Assembly (NCBI GenBank): GCA_002344525.1
Contig: DDTJ01000079.1
Span: 1-28,453 of the forward strand
DNA length: 28,453 bases
DNA from: Akkermansiaceae bacterium UBA2367
GTDB taxonomy: Bacteria > Verrucomicrobiota > Verrucomicrobiia > Verrucomicrobiales > DEV007
Reading direction: 5' to 3'
A program made the position numbers and the translations under genes. A model generated the notes under the pieces. The model was not told the origin of the DNA. It saw only the letters and a list, made by a program, of their open reading frames with translations, and ran no database searches. Below are positions 1 to 7,777 of the stretch, in pieces. Every line of letters starts with the position of its first letter. Positions within the stretch are counted from its first letter, which is position 1.

Positions 1-15
1 GGGGATCCGGCGTGA

Positions 16-68
16 GGGTCATGGGTCATGGGTCATGGCTCATGGGTCATGGGTCATGGGTCATGGGT
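16..68. repeat. Heptanucleotide tandem repeat (GGGTCAT, about 7.5 copies)
   Basis: Seven consecutive copies of GGGTCAT plus a partial GGGT, with one variant unit (GGCTCAT at 37-43). The array ends 17 bases before the likely pgl start. Every unit contains an ATG, and those at 35 and 56 are in frame with pgl, so a gene caller can extend the protein falsely into the repeat. Because 7 is not a multiple of 3, a change in copy number would alter which upstream ATG is in frame and would move any upstream promoter relative to the gene. Confidence 0.95.
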
Positions 69-85
69 TGCGAGCGGGAAATGAG

Positions 86-769
86 ATGAATGCTGAAGTG
101 GTTTATCCGGAGGATTTCGTGGGGGAGGCGAGCGAGTTCATCGCGGAGCGCATCCTCGCGAAGCAGACGGAGGGAGGCGTGTTCCGTCTGAGCCTCTGCG
201 GCGGTTCGACGCCGGCACCGATCTACCGGGCCTTGGCCACTTGGCCGGGGATCGATTGGGAGCGTGTCATGGTCACCTTCGGCGACGAGCGCCCCGTGGG
301 ACCGGAGGACGCGCAAAGCAACTACCGCATGGCGAAGGAGAGCCTCCTCGACGCCTCGGGCATCCCGTCGGCGAACGTGCTCCGCATTCTCGGCGAGCTG
401 CCTCCCGCCGAGGCCGCGGAACGCTGCGAGACGCATCTCCGCAAGCTCGCGAAGCTGGCGGGCGAACCCTGTTTCGTCCACGACCTGACCCTCTTGGGCA
501 TGGGCGACGACGGACACACGGCCTCGCTTTTCCCCAGCACCGTCGCCCTCGCCGAGCGTGAACGCTGGGTCGTGGCGAACGAGGTACCCCAGCTTGACAC
601 TTGGCGCATCACCTTCACCTATCCGCTCCTCGCGGCGGCGAAGGAGGTGCTCTTCCTCGTGAACGGGGCGTCCAAGCACGCCCGCGCCCGCGAGGTGCTC
701 GCCGGAGCGCCGGAGTTCCCCGCCAGCGCGGTGACGGCGGGCCGCGTTTTCTGGTTCATCGGCGGGTGA
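86..769 (+). CDS. pgl: 6-phosphogluconolactonase
   Basis: Hydrolyses 6-phospho-D-glucono-1,5-lactone to 6-phosphogluconate, the second step of the oxidative pentose phosphate pathway, in the cytoplasm. The 227-residue product has the family signatures in order: a GGSTP phosphate-binding loop (residues 39-43), GDERPVGPEDAQSNYRMA (66-83) and LGMGDDGHTASLFP (137-150), which carries the catalytic region. Length matches the bacterial family. I chose the ATG at 86 because it gives a normal N-terminus; the in-frame ATGs at 35 and 56 lie in a heptamer repeat and would add repeat-encoded residues. The usual partner zwf (glucose-6-phosphate dehydrogenase) is not downstream and may lie upstream of the window. 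No strong ribosome binding site is visible. Confidence 0.95.
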   Translation: MNAEVVYPEDFVGEASEFIAERILAKQTEGGVFRLSLCGGSTPAPIYRALATWPGIDWERVMVTFGDERPVGPEDAQSNYRMAKESLLDASGIPSANVLRILGELPPAEAAERCETHLRKLAKLAGEPCFVHDLTLLGMGDDGHTASLFPSTVALAERERWVVANEVPQLDTWRITFTYPLLAAAKEVLFLVNGASKHARAREVLAGAPEFPASAVTAGRVFWFIGG

Positions 770-850
770 GGCGGCCTCGCGCGATCAAGGAGGCGGGGGA
801 AGGCGTTTTTTCTAGGCTCCCGCGGCTTCGTCGGGCATGATGAAGGGGAC

Positions 851-1894
851 ATGCCTGCGGCGATCCCCTGTCCCCAATCCGTCGAAGAACTCGACCGACT
901 CGCGAGCGAACCGGATCGCGGCGTGGTCGAGGCGCTGGAGCGCAGCGACGGCGACCTTCTCGTGGCCGGGGCCGGGGGGAAGATGGGATTCCACCTCGCC
1001 CTGATGCTCCGCCGCGCCCTCGACGTGCTGGGCTCGGGCCGCCGCGTCATCGCGGTCTCGCGTTTCGGCGACGCGGCGGCGCGGGAGCCTTTTGAAATCG
1101 CCAGCATCGAGACGGTCCCCGCCGATCTCACGGACGCGGACGCGGTGGCGGCGCTGCCCGAGGCGGGGGCGGTCTTTTTCCTCGCGGGGAAGAAGTTCGG
1201 CACCGATGGCGCTTCCGACGAGCTCCGCCGTTTCAACGAGGAGATGCCCGCCCTCGTCGCGGAGCGTTTCGCCGGGGCGGCGATCGTGGCGCTTTCGACG
1301 GGTTGCGTCTATCCTTTCGTCGATCCGGAAGGCGGGGGCTCGACGGAGGAGGACGAGCCCGCCCCGGTCGGGAACTACGCGTTCTCCTGCCTCGGGCGGG
1401 AGAGGGCCTTCCTCGCCGCGAGCGAGGCACACGGCACGCCGCTCTCGCTCATCCGCCTGAACTACGCCGTCGATCTGCGCTACGGGGTGCTCGTCGATCT
1501 GGCTTTGAAGATCCTCGCCGATGAGCCGGTCGATCTGGCGACGGGATATTTCAACTGCATCTGGCAGGGCGACGCTGTCGCCCGCATCGTGCGCTCCCTG
1601 TCGCTCGCCGCTCCCGCGCCGGAGGCCTGCGTCCTCAACGTCACCGGAGCACGCATCCTCCCGGTGCGCGACACGGCGGAGGCTCTCGCGGAACGGCTCG
1701 GTCGCCTCGTTTCCTTCACTGGTGCCGAGGCCGGGACCGCGTGGCTCAGCAACGCGGCGAAATCGCAACGCCTCTTCGGCCCGCCGTCGGTGCCGGAGGA
1801 ACGGCTCCTCGACTGGGTCGCCGAATGGGTCGGGCACGGGAGGCCGACGCTGGGGAAGGCGACGAAGTTCGAGGTGAGGGATGGTCGGTATTGA
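851..1894 (+). CDS. NAD(P)-dependent epimerase/dehydratase-like (extended SDR) protein
   Basis: A 347-residue protein of the extended short-chain dehydrogenase/epimerase superfamily. An unusual N-terminal segment of about 35 residues precedes a Rossmann fingerprint GAGGKMG (residues 40-46) and the strand-4/5 motif STGCVYPF (149-156). The expected catalytic YxxxK appears as YAFSC (176-180): the tyrosine is present but the lysine position is cysteine. The protein therefore binds a nucleotide cofactor by family logic, but its chemistry cannot be assumed to be that of classical SDRs. The substrate is not predictable; nucleotide-sugar or sugar-like compounds are usual. An AAGGGG stretch just before ATG 851 is one of the few Shine-Dalgarno-like sequences in the window. 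It ends nine bases before a large inverted repeat that may terminate or protect the transcript. Confidence 0.8.
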   Translation: MPAAIPCPQSVEELDRLASEPDRGVVEALERSDGDLLVAGAGGKMGFHLALMLRRALDVLGSGRRVIAVSRFGDAAAREPFEIASIETVPADLTDADAVAALPEAGAVFFLAGKKFGTDGASDELRRFNEEMPALVAERFAGAAIVALSTGCVYPFVDPEGGGSTEEDEPAPVGNYAFSCLGRERAFLAASEAHGTPLSLIRLNYAVDLRYGVLVDLALKILADEPVDLATGYFNCIWQGDAVARIVRSLSLAAPAPEACVLNVTGARILPVRDTAEALAERLGRLVSFTGAEAGTAWLSNAAKSQRLFGPPSVPEERLLDWVAEWVGHGRPTLGKATKFEVRDGRY

Positions 1895-1903
1895 CCTCTC
1901 ATG

Positions 1904-1980
1904 CTCCTACTCCTCCTCATCCTCCTACTCATGCTCCAGCGGCTTTTGAGTATAAGTAGGAGGATGAGGAGGAGTAGGAG
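1904..1980. repeat. Perfect 26-bp inverted repeat, purine/pyrimidine-biased arms
   Basis: The arms 1904-1929 and 1955-1980 are exact reverse complements and enclose a 25-base spacer. The left arm is almost wholly pyrimidine (built from CTCCTA/CTCCTC units) and the right arm almost wholly purine. A CATGCTCC direct repeat occurs at 1900-1907 and 1930-1937. As RNA this would be a very stable hairpin just after the SDR stop codon (1892-1894). There is no following run of T, so it is not a classical intrinsic terminator. Confidence 0.9.
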
Positions 1981-2040
1981 AGCAAGATTTATCGACGTTT
2001 TAAGATGGGAATTTCCCCAAGCCCGCACTAGAATCCACCC

Positions 2041-2970
2041 ATGAAGATGAACCGCCGCTCCTGGATGCGCGGAGCCCTCGCCTTGGGGCTTGCGCCCGCC
2101 GCTCCGCTTTTCGCCGTCACGGAACCCTATCAGCGTTCCGGCAAGGGACTCCAAGTGGGGCTGGCGGCCTATTCGTTCCGCAAGCATTTCGAATGGATGC
2201 GCGGCAAAAAGAACGCGGATTATGTGGCGGACGAGCGTGCCATGGACATGGCGAAATTCATCGGCTACTGCGCCGAGCACGGGGCGCAGGGAGCGGAACT
2301 GACGAGCTATTTCTTTCCGCCCGACGCCGGGGAGGCCGACTTCGCGGAATGCCGCCGGGTCGCGGCGGAGAAGGGGATCGCGATCTCGGGCACGGCGGTG
2401 GGGAACAACTTCTCGCATCCGCCGGATTCGCCGGAGCGTGCCGAGCAGATCGCCTACGTCCACCAATGGATCGAGCACGCCGCCACGATGGGCGCGCCCC
2501 ATGTCCGCGTGTTCGCGGGCAACCATCCGAAAGGCGTCTCGCCCGAGCAGGCCGAGGCCAACGCGGTCTCCGCCCTGACCGAAGCCGCCGTCCTCGCGGA
2601 GAAGAAGCAAGTCTATCTCGGCATCGAGAACCACGACAGCATCGCCACGGCGGACCGGCTCCTGCGCATCGTCCGCGCGGTCGAGAGTCCCTGGGTAGGG
2701 GTGAACCTCGACAGCGGAAACTTCATCGCCGAAGATGTCTACGCCGAGATCGAGGCCTCCTCGCCCTATGCGGTGAACGTCCAGATCAAGACGGAGATCC
2801 GGGTCGGGGAGGGAGGGCGGCAGAAGCAGCCCGCCGATCTCGAACGGGTCGTGAAGATTCTCAAGGACACGGGCTACGAGGGCTTCGTCACCTTGGAGTT
2901 CGAGGAGGACGTCGATCCCTACGAGCATGTGCCGCCGCTCCTGGAGAAATTGCGGCGTTGGTGCGCCTGA
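2041..2970 (+). CDS. Exported sugar phosphate isomerase/epimerase (TIM barrel, AP-endonuclease-2 superfamily)
   Basis: A 309-residue TIM-barrel protein of the xylose isomerase-like/sugar phosphate isomerase-epimerase superfamily. The N-terminus MKMNRRSWMRGALALGLAP looks like a twin-arginine (Tat) signal: RR at residues 5-6 followed by a hydrophobic stretch. It is therefore probably exported folded to the periplasm. Barrel motifs that would supply metal ligands are visible: GIENHD (194-199, Glu196), VNLDSGNF (221-228, Asp224) and TLEFEED near residue 286; VQIKTE is at 247-252. Such Tat-exported members are common in PVC bacteria and usually act on keto-sugars or cyclitols; the substrate here is unknown. 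The gene starts 60 bases after the inverted repeat at 1904-1980 and has no Shine-Dalgarno sequence. Confidence 0.85.
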   Translation: MKMNRRSWMRGALALGLAPAAPLFAVTEPYQRSGKGLQVGLAAYSFRKHFEWMRGKKNADYVADERAMDMAKFIGYCAEHGAQGAELTSYFFPPDAGEADFAECRRVAAEKGIAISGTAVGNNFSHPPDSPERAEQIAYVHQWIEHAATMGAPHVRVFAGNHPKGVSPEQAEANAVSALTEAAVLAEKKQVYLGIENHDSIATADRLLRIVRAVESPWVGVNLDSGNFIAEDVYAEIEASSPYAVNVQIKTEIRVGEGGRQKQPADLERVVKILKDTGYEGFVTLEFEEDVDPYEHVPPLLEKLRRWCA

Positions 2971-3002
2971 CCCGGAGCCGCTCCGTTGAAGTCCTCCGCC
3001 GA

Positions 3003-3857
3003 ATGAAGCCGGTCCCCCGCCTCCTCGGATACGCGCTCGCCGCCGGACCGGCCTTCTTCCTCCCCTTCGCCTATCTCGTCACGGTGGGCTGGCTCGTCGT
3101 CTACGGGCTGCCCGCCGCCTACCACGGCGAGGAGATGCCGGAGCCGGAGGAGTGGTTTTTCACCGTCTCGCGCTACGGCTTCTATACCCTCGTCGTCCAG
3201 TGGCCGGTCTATCTCCTTTGGGCGCTCTTCACGCGGCGTCTCACCGCGAGGCTGAAACTGCTCTGGGTGGGGGTGCTCGCCGTCTTCAGCCTCTTCTCGA
3301 TCCCGTGGTTCCTCTACGCGATGTTCCGCCGCACCGAGAAGGTCGAGTTGATCCGTTTCATCCGGCGGCGGTCGGTGCGCCGCTTCTTCGCCAAGGGCCT
3401 CGCCGGGGAGCTGCCGCCCCCGCTCCGCTTTCACGCGGACCTGCCGCCGGAATACCGCCGGGTGCGCTTCCGCTGCGCCGAGGCGGACGTGCCGCCCGAG
3501 TTCCGCGTCGTCACGGCATGGAATCCCGGCGGGGAGCGGGTCGAGGTCGCCGAGAACCTCGTCGCCGACGAGCACCTGCGCAACGAGATCGCCCGCCTCG
3601 GGCTGGAGTCCTTCCCCGTCACCGGGGGCAGCCCCGACTTCTCCCACGCCGAGCCGGGCTACGGCATCGTGTGCGACCGCGCCGAGGCCGTCCTGCTGGC
3701 GCGGCGCTTCCGCCAGCAGGCCTTCTACGAGGTGCTCGGCGGCCGGGTCTATCTCGTCTCGGTCCACGAGGGCCACGCGCCGGGGGATCCCATCGGGCGA
3801 TGGCGGGATCTCGTCGTCGAGGGGGCAGGGGATGCGCCTTTGGTGTACGGCTCGTAG
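3003..3857 (+). CDS. Membrane-anchored DUF3293 protein
   Basis: A 284-residue protein of two parts. The N-terminal 110 residues hold about three hydrophobic segments (roughly 8-36, 59-77 and 85-108) followed by a basic RRTEK/RRRSVRRF stretch, suggesting an inner-membrane domain with the C-terminus in the cytoplasm. Residues about 168-255 match the DUF3293 pattern as I know it: TAWNPGGE (171-178), a GGSPDFSHAEPGYGIV block (208-223) and FRQQAFYEV (236-244), where other members read F-G-Q-N/A-x-F-E. Most DUF3293 proteins I know of are small and soluble, so the membrane fusion is unusual. Function is unknown. It lies 32 bases after the isomerase gene and 38 bases before polA on the same strand, so co-transcription is possible. 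The start was chosen as the ATG that opens the first membrane segment. Confidence 0.75.
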   Translation: MKPVPRLLGYALAAGPAFFLPFAYLVTVGWLVVYGLPAAYHGEEMPEPEEWFFTVSRYGFYTLVVQWPVYLLWALFTRRLTARLKLLWVGVLAVFSLFSIPWFLYAMFRRTEKVELIRFIRRRSVRRFFAKGLAGELPPPLRFHADLPPEYRRVRFRCAEADVPPEFRVVTAWNPGGERVEVAENLVADEHLRNEIARLGLESFPVTGGSPDFSHAEPGYGIVCDRAEAVLLARRFRQQAFYEVLGGRVYLVSVHEGHAPGDPIGRWRDLVVEGAGDAPLVYGS

Positions 3858-3895
3858 CCCTTGACACCAGGCGAGGCCCGCCGTTCCCTTCCCGC

Positions 3896-6712
3896 ATGGC
3901 CGAGGCCCCCAAGCGACTTTTCCTTCTCGACGGCATGGCCCTGGTCTACCGGGCCCATTTCGCCCTCATCCGCAGCCCCATCTACACGTCGAAGCGCTTC
4001 AACACCTCGGCCCTCTTCGGCTTCGCCACGACCCTCCTCGACCTGCTCGAAAAGCAGTCGCCCACCCACCTCGCCGTCGTCTTCGACACGCCCGAGCCGA
4101 CCCCGCGCCACGAGCTTTACCCGGCCTACAAGGCGACGCGCGACGAGATGCCCGAGGATCTCGCCCTGCAACTGCCGCATGTGAAACGCCTCGTCGAGGC
4201 CTTCCGCATCCCCGTGATCGAATGCCCCGGCTACGAGGCCGACGACGTCATCGGCACCCTCGCCAAAAAGGCCGAGGCCCTCGGCGGTTTTGAAACCTAC
4301 ATGGTCACGCCCGACAAGGACTTCGCCCAGCTCGTCACCGCCTCGACCTTCATCTACAAACCGGGTCGCCAGGGCGGCGAGGCCGAAATCCTCGACCCGG
4401 CGAAAATCCGCGAAATCTGGGAAGTGGACGACCCGCTTCAGACCATCGACGTCCTCGGGCTGTGGGGCGACGCCTCGGACAACATCCCCGGCGTACCCGG
4501 CATCGGGGAAAAGACCGCGAAAAAGCTGGTCGCCGAATTCGGCTCCGTCGAGGCGCTGATCGCCCGCGCCGCCGAGCTCAAGGGCAAGCAGCGCGAAAAC
4601 GTCGAAGCCCACGGCGAGCAGGCCCGGCTCTCCAAACAGCTCGCCACCATCCTGACCGATGCCCCCGTCGTGACGAGCTTCGAGGAGATCGAGCTCGGCC
4701 CCCGCGACGACGAGGCCTTGAAATCGCTCTTCGTCGAATTCGAGTTCAACGCTCTCGGGAAGCGGCTCTTCGGCGAAGGCTTCCAAGCCGGGCGCGGCCA
4801 CAGCTCCGCCGAGACCGGGGGCGGAACGCTCGTCGCCGAGTTGAAGACCATCGCCGATTTCGAGAAGCGCTACCGCTCCCTCCGCGCCGCCGCCGCCGCG
4901 GGACGGGCCGCGCTGATCGGGGAGTTGAAGGCGCTCGACTCCTGGTGCTTCGACCTTGAGACGACCTCCCTCGACGAGAAGACCGCTTCCGTCATCGGCC
5001 TCGCCTTTTCCTGGCAGGACCACCACGGCGTCTACGTCGAAGTGCCTCCCGGCGGGGCGGGGCGGGCCGTGCTCGGGGAATTCCGCGAAGTCTTCGCCGA
5101 TCCGCGCATCGAGAAGATCGGGCACAACCTCAAGTTCGACATCGGCGTGCTGCTCTGGCAGGGGCTCCGCGTCGCCACGCCCCTCTTCGACACCATGCTC
5201 GCCCACAGCCTCGTCGAGCCCGAGCAGCGGCACAAGATGGACTACCTCGCCGAGTCCCTCCTCGGCTACACCCCCATCCCCTACGATTCCGTCTTCGGCA
5301 AGCCCGTCGAGAAATCCGGCCAGCTCAACCTCTTCGACGAGGCCGCGATGTCCGGGACCGAAGCCGCCGCCCCGGAAGGCCCCGCTTTCGAGGACATCGC
5401 CCGCTACGCCTGCGAGGACGCGGACGTGACCTGGCAGCTCGCCGCGATCCTGCGGAAGAAAGTCCGCGAGCTGGAGCAGGAACGCGTCCTTCACGAGATC
5501 GAATGCCCCCTCGTTCCCGTGCTCGTGGCGATGGAGAAGGAGGGCATCCGCGTCGATCCCGCCGCCCTCGCCGAGACCGGCGCGCTCCTCGGCGAACGCA
5601 TCGCCGAATACGAAAAAGCCGTCTACGAGGCTGCCGGGACGAAGTTCAACCTCAATTCCCCGAAGCAGGTCGGCGAAATCCTCTTCGACCGCCTTGGCCT
5701 CGCGGACAAGGCCAAGAAGACCAAGACCGGGCAATACAAGACCGACGAGCAGACCCTCGCCGCGCTCGCCGCCGAGCACCGGATCGTGCGCGACCTCCTC
5801 GCCTACCGCGAGGCCGCGAAGCTGAAGAGCACCTACGTCGACGCCCTGCCCGAAGCCATCTTCCCCGGCACCGGACGCATCCACACCACCTTCCACCAGC
5901 TCCTTGCCGCGACCGGGCGGCTCGCCTCGAACCACCCGAATTTGCAGAACATCCCCATCCGCTCCGAGCAGGGGCGCGAGATCCGCCGCGCCTTCGTCCC
6001 GCGAAACGAGGAGTTCGTCCTCCTCTCCGCCGACTACTCGCAGATCGAGTTGCGCGTGATGGCCTCGCTTTGCGGCGACCCGGCCATGATCGCCGCCTTT
6101 CGCGCCGGGGAGGACATCCACCTCGCCACCGCCGCCCGCGTCTTCGGCGTGCCGCTGGAGGGCGTCACCGCCGACATGCGCCGCACCGCGAAGATGGTGA
6201 ACTTCGGCATCATCTACGGCATCTCCGCCTTCGGCCTCTCCCAGCGGCTCAACGGCGAGCTTTCCCGGGGCGAGGCGCAGGGCGTCATCGACGAATATTT
6301 CCGCCAGTATCCCGGCGTGAAGCGCTACCAGGACGAGACCATCGAGCAGGCCCGCCGCGACGGCTACGTCGAGACGCTCACCGGACGCCGCCGCCACCTC
6401 CGCGACATCAACTCGAAAAACGGCATGATCCGCTCCGCCGCCGAGCGCACCGCGATCAACACGCCCATCCAGGGCACCGCCGCCGACATGATCAAGATCG
6501 CCATGGTCCGCGTCGCCGAACTGCTCGACGAAAGGGGCACCCGCACGAGGATGCTCCTGCAAGTCCACGACGAACTCGTCTTCGACCTCCATCGGGAGGA
6601 AAAGGAAGAACTCGTTCCCAAGATCGAGGAGGCGATGAAGAACGCTTTGCCCCTAGACGTGCCCGTCGTCGTCGAGTCCGGCACCGGGGAAAACTGGCTG
6701 GAGGCGCATTGA
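3896..6712 (+). CDS. polA: DNA polymerase I
   Basis: A 938-residue, full-length three-domain enzyme used for Okazaki-fragment maturation and repair synthesis. The N-terminal 5' nuclease shows LFLLDGMALVYRAH, CPGYEADDVIGTLAKKA, TPDKDF and GDASDNIPGVPGIGEKTA. The 3'-5' exonuclease looks catalytically intact: DLE (Asp353, Glu355), NLKFD (Asn411, Asp415) and YACED (Tyr504, Asp508). The polymerase domain has motif A SADYSQIELR (Asp713), the O-helix RRTAKMVNFGIIYG (Lys766, Phe770, Tyr774) and motif C QVHDELVF (Asp892). Phe770 corresponds to Escherichia coli Phe762, the form that discriminates against dideoxynucleotides. The open frame runs far upstream, but conservation begins at ATG 3896. A TTGACA hexamer at 3861-3866 has no convincing -10 partner. 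Confidence 0.97.
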   Translation: MAEAPKRLFLLDGMALVYRAHFALIRSPIYTSKRFNTSALFGFATTLLDLLEKQSPTHLAVVFDTPEPTPRHELYPAYKATRDEMPEDLALQLPHVKRLVEAFRIPVIECPGYEADDVIGTLAKKAEALGGFETYMVTPDKDFAQLVTASTFIYKPGRQGGEAEILDPAKIREIWEVDDPLQTIDVLGLWGDASDNIPGVPGIGEKTAKKLVAEFGSVEALIARAAELKGKQRENVEAHGEQARLSKQLATILTDAPVVTSFEEIELGPRDDEALKSLFVEFEFNALGKRLFGEGFQAGRGHSSAETGGGTLVAELKTIADFEKRYRSLRAAAAAGRAALIGELKALDSWCFDLETTSLDEKTASVIGLAFSWQDHHGVYVEVPPGGAGRAVLGEFREVFADPRIEKIGHNLKFDIGVLLWQGLRVATPLFDTMLAHSLVEPEQRHKMDYLAESLLGYTPIPYDSVFGKPVEKSGQLNLFDEAAMSGTEAAAPEGPAFEDIARYACEDADVTWQLAAILRKKVRELEQERVLHEIECPLVPVLVAMEKEGIRVDPAALAETGALLGERIAEYEKAVYEAAGTKFNLNSPKQVGEILFDRLGLADKAKKTKTGQYKTDEQTLAALAAEHRIVRDLLAYREAAKLKSTYVDALPEAIFPGTGRIHTTFHQLLAATGRLASNHPNLQNIPIRSEQGREIRRAFVPRNEEFVLLSADYSQIELRVMASLCGDPAMIAAFRAGEDIHLATAARVFGVPLEGVTADMRRTAKMVNFGIIYGISAFGLSQRLNGELSRGEAQGVIDEYFRQYPGVKRYQDETIEQARRDGYVETLTGRRRHLRDINSKNGMIRSAAERTAINTPIQGTAADMIKIAMVRVAELLDERGTRTRMLLQVHDELVFDLHREEKEELVPKIEEAMKNALPLDVPVVVESGTGENWLEAH

Positions 6713-6766
6713 GGCCCACCATTTCCGCGGTTTGCGTCCCTCTCTATGGAACCAAGGGGAGGGAGG

Positions 6767-6839
<73 letters not shown>

Positions 6840-6886
6840 TTGCCATTCTCGCGCAGGAAGGGGGGCTCCCGGCGCGGGGGGAGACA

Positions 6887-6914
6887 GTAATACTCGCGGG
6901 AGCCGGAAAGACAA
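6887..6914 (-). promoter_or_regulatory. Possible sigma70-type promoter for tRNA-Phe
   Basis: On the minus strand TTGTCT (6914-6909) and TATTAC (6892-6887) are separated by 16 bases, each matching four of six consensus positions, and lie about 48 bases before the tRNA. The -10 hexamer sits in the loop of an 8-bp inverted repeat (GGCTCCCG at 6864-6871, CGGGAGCC at 6897-6904). The site is a visual match only. Confidence 0.35.
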
Positions 6915-6957
6915 ACGGAAAATGCCGGGTTTTCCAGAGGGTGGGCAGCCTCTCGTT

Positions 6958-7644
6958 TCAAAGCGGTTTCACCGCGAAGCGCTCGTAGTGGACTTCGCTG
7001 TCCGGGTCGTGCGCTTGGATCGCGAAGGTGCCTTCGCCGAGCTTGCGTCCGGGGAAGTTCGCGTCGCCGGGGCCGCCCTCGGACTCGGTGTAGTCGACCG
7101 TGACTTCGCCGTTGACGCGGATGACGATGCGCTTGCCCTGCACCGTGATGTGGTAGTCGAACCATTCCCCGTCGGTGCTGGGGGCCTTCTCGCGCACTTC
7201 GCTGTCGCCGCCCTTGGGCACCTCCTGCCCTTCGGCGAGGGCGACGATGTTCTTGACGCCGTAGAGGCTGCCGGTCTTCTTCGGGTCCTTGTGGGTCGAG
7301 TTCACCTGGCATTCGTAGCCTTGGTCCGGCCAGCCCTCGGCTTGGAGGACGGTGTGGAAGTAGACGCCGCTGTTGGCGCCGGGGAAGGTCTTGGCCCGGA
7401 CCTTCAACTCGAAGTCCTTGAACTTCCCGCCGTTCACCTCGCCCGTGTAGAAGAGGTGGCTCTTGCCGCCTTTCACCACGAGGACGCCGTCCGCCACGGA
7501 GAAGGATTCGGGATTCTCCGAGGACGGGGTCCAGCCCTCAAGGGTTTTGCCGTTGAAGAGTTCGACGAAACCCTCTTCGGCGAAGGCGGGGGCGAAGGAG
7601 AGGGCCAAGGTCGCGACGAGGGCGGGGAGGATGGGAGTTCTCAT
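6958..7644 (-). CDS. Secreted DUF1080 (3-keto-disaccharide hydrolase-like) protein
   Basis: A 228-residue protein with a signal peptide (MRTPILPALVATLALSFAPAFA, probable cleavage near residue 22), so it acts in the periplasm or outside. The remainder is one DUF1080 concanavalin-like domain: the opening GFVELFNGKTLEGW, the central NSGVYFHTVLQAEGW and GYECQVNS, the GEWFDYHITVQGKRIVIRVNGE block, and GTFAIQAHDPDSEVHYE near the end. The family is greatly expanded in Verrucomicrobiota and Planctomycetota; characterised relatives cleave 3-keto-glycosides. This fits the Gfo/Idh/MocA and isomerase genes elsewhere in the window, although they are not adjacent. It is divergent from hom across 133 bases. 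The open frame continues upstream, but the ATG at 7644 gives the signal peptide. Confidence 0.88.
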   Translation of the reverse strand: MRTPILPALVATLALSFAPAFAEEGFVELFNGKTLEGWTPSSENPESFSVADGVLVVKGGKSHLFYTGEVNGGKFKDFELKVRAKTFPGANSGVYFHTVLQAEGWPDQGYECQVNSTHKDPKKTGSLYGVKNIVALAEGQEVPKGGDSEVREKAPSTDGEWFDYHITVQGKRIVIRVNGEVTVDYTESEGGPGDANFPGRKLGEGTFAIQAHDPDSEVHYERFAVKPL

Positions 7645-7777
7645 AGGCGGGAAGCTTGCCAGAACGCGCCCCGTCGCGCAACGGGGAAGATGGGGTGGGG
7701 GAGGGGGGCGAGCTGTCTTGACGGACGGCCAAAGTATCCGCTTGCTTCCCTGCTTGGCCCGTCCTTTGGTTGCGGGC

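Noticed and set aside
35..85. N-terminal extension of pgl from ATG 35
   Set aside because: The extra residues are translated from the heptamer repeat and have no counterpart in the family; ATG 86 gives a normal start.
3861..3866. TTGACA before polA as a promoter
   Set aside because: The -35 match is perfect, but the bases at the right spacing (TTCCCT) do not resemble a -10 box and only 12 bases would remain to the ATG.
3749..6592. 947-codon open frame on the minus strand opposite polA
   Set aside because: It mirrors polA's codons in a GC-rich genome, has low-complexity Gly/Glu/Asp/Val-rich translation and no recognisable domain.
7718..7746. TTGACG before hom as a promoter
   Set aside because: No acceptable -10 hexamer occurs at 16-18 bases spacing.
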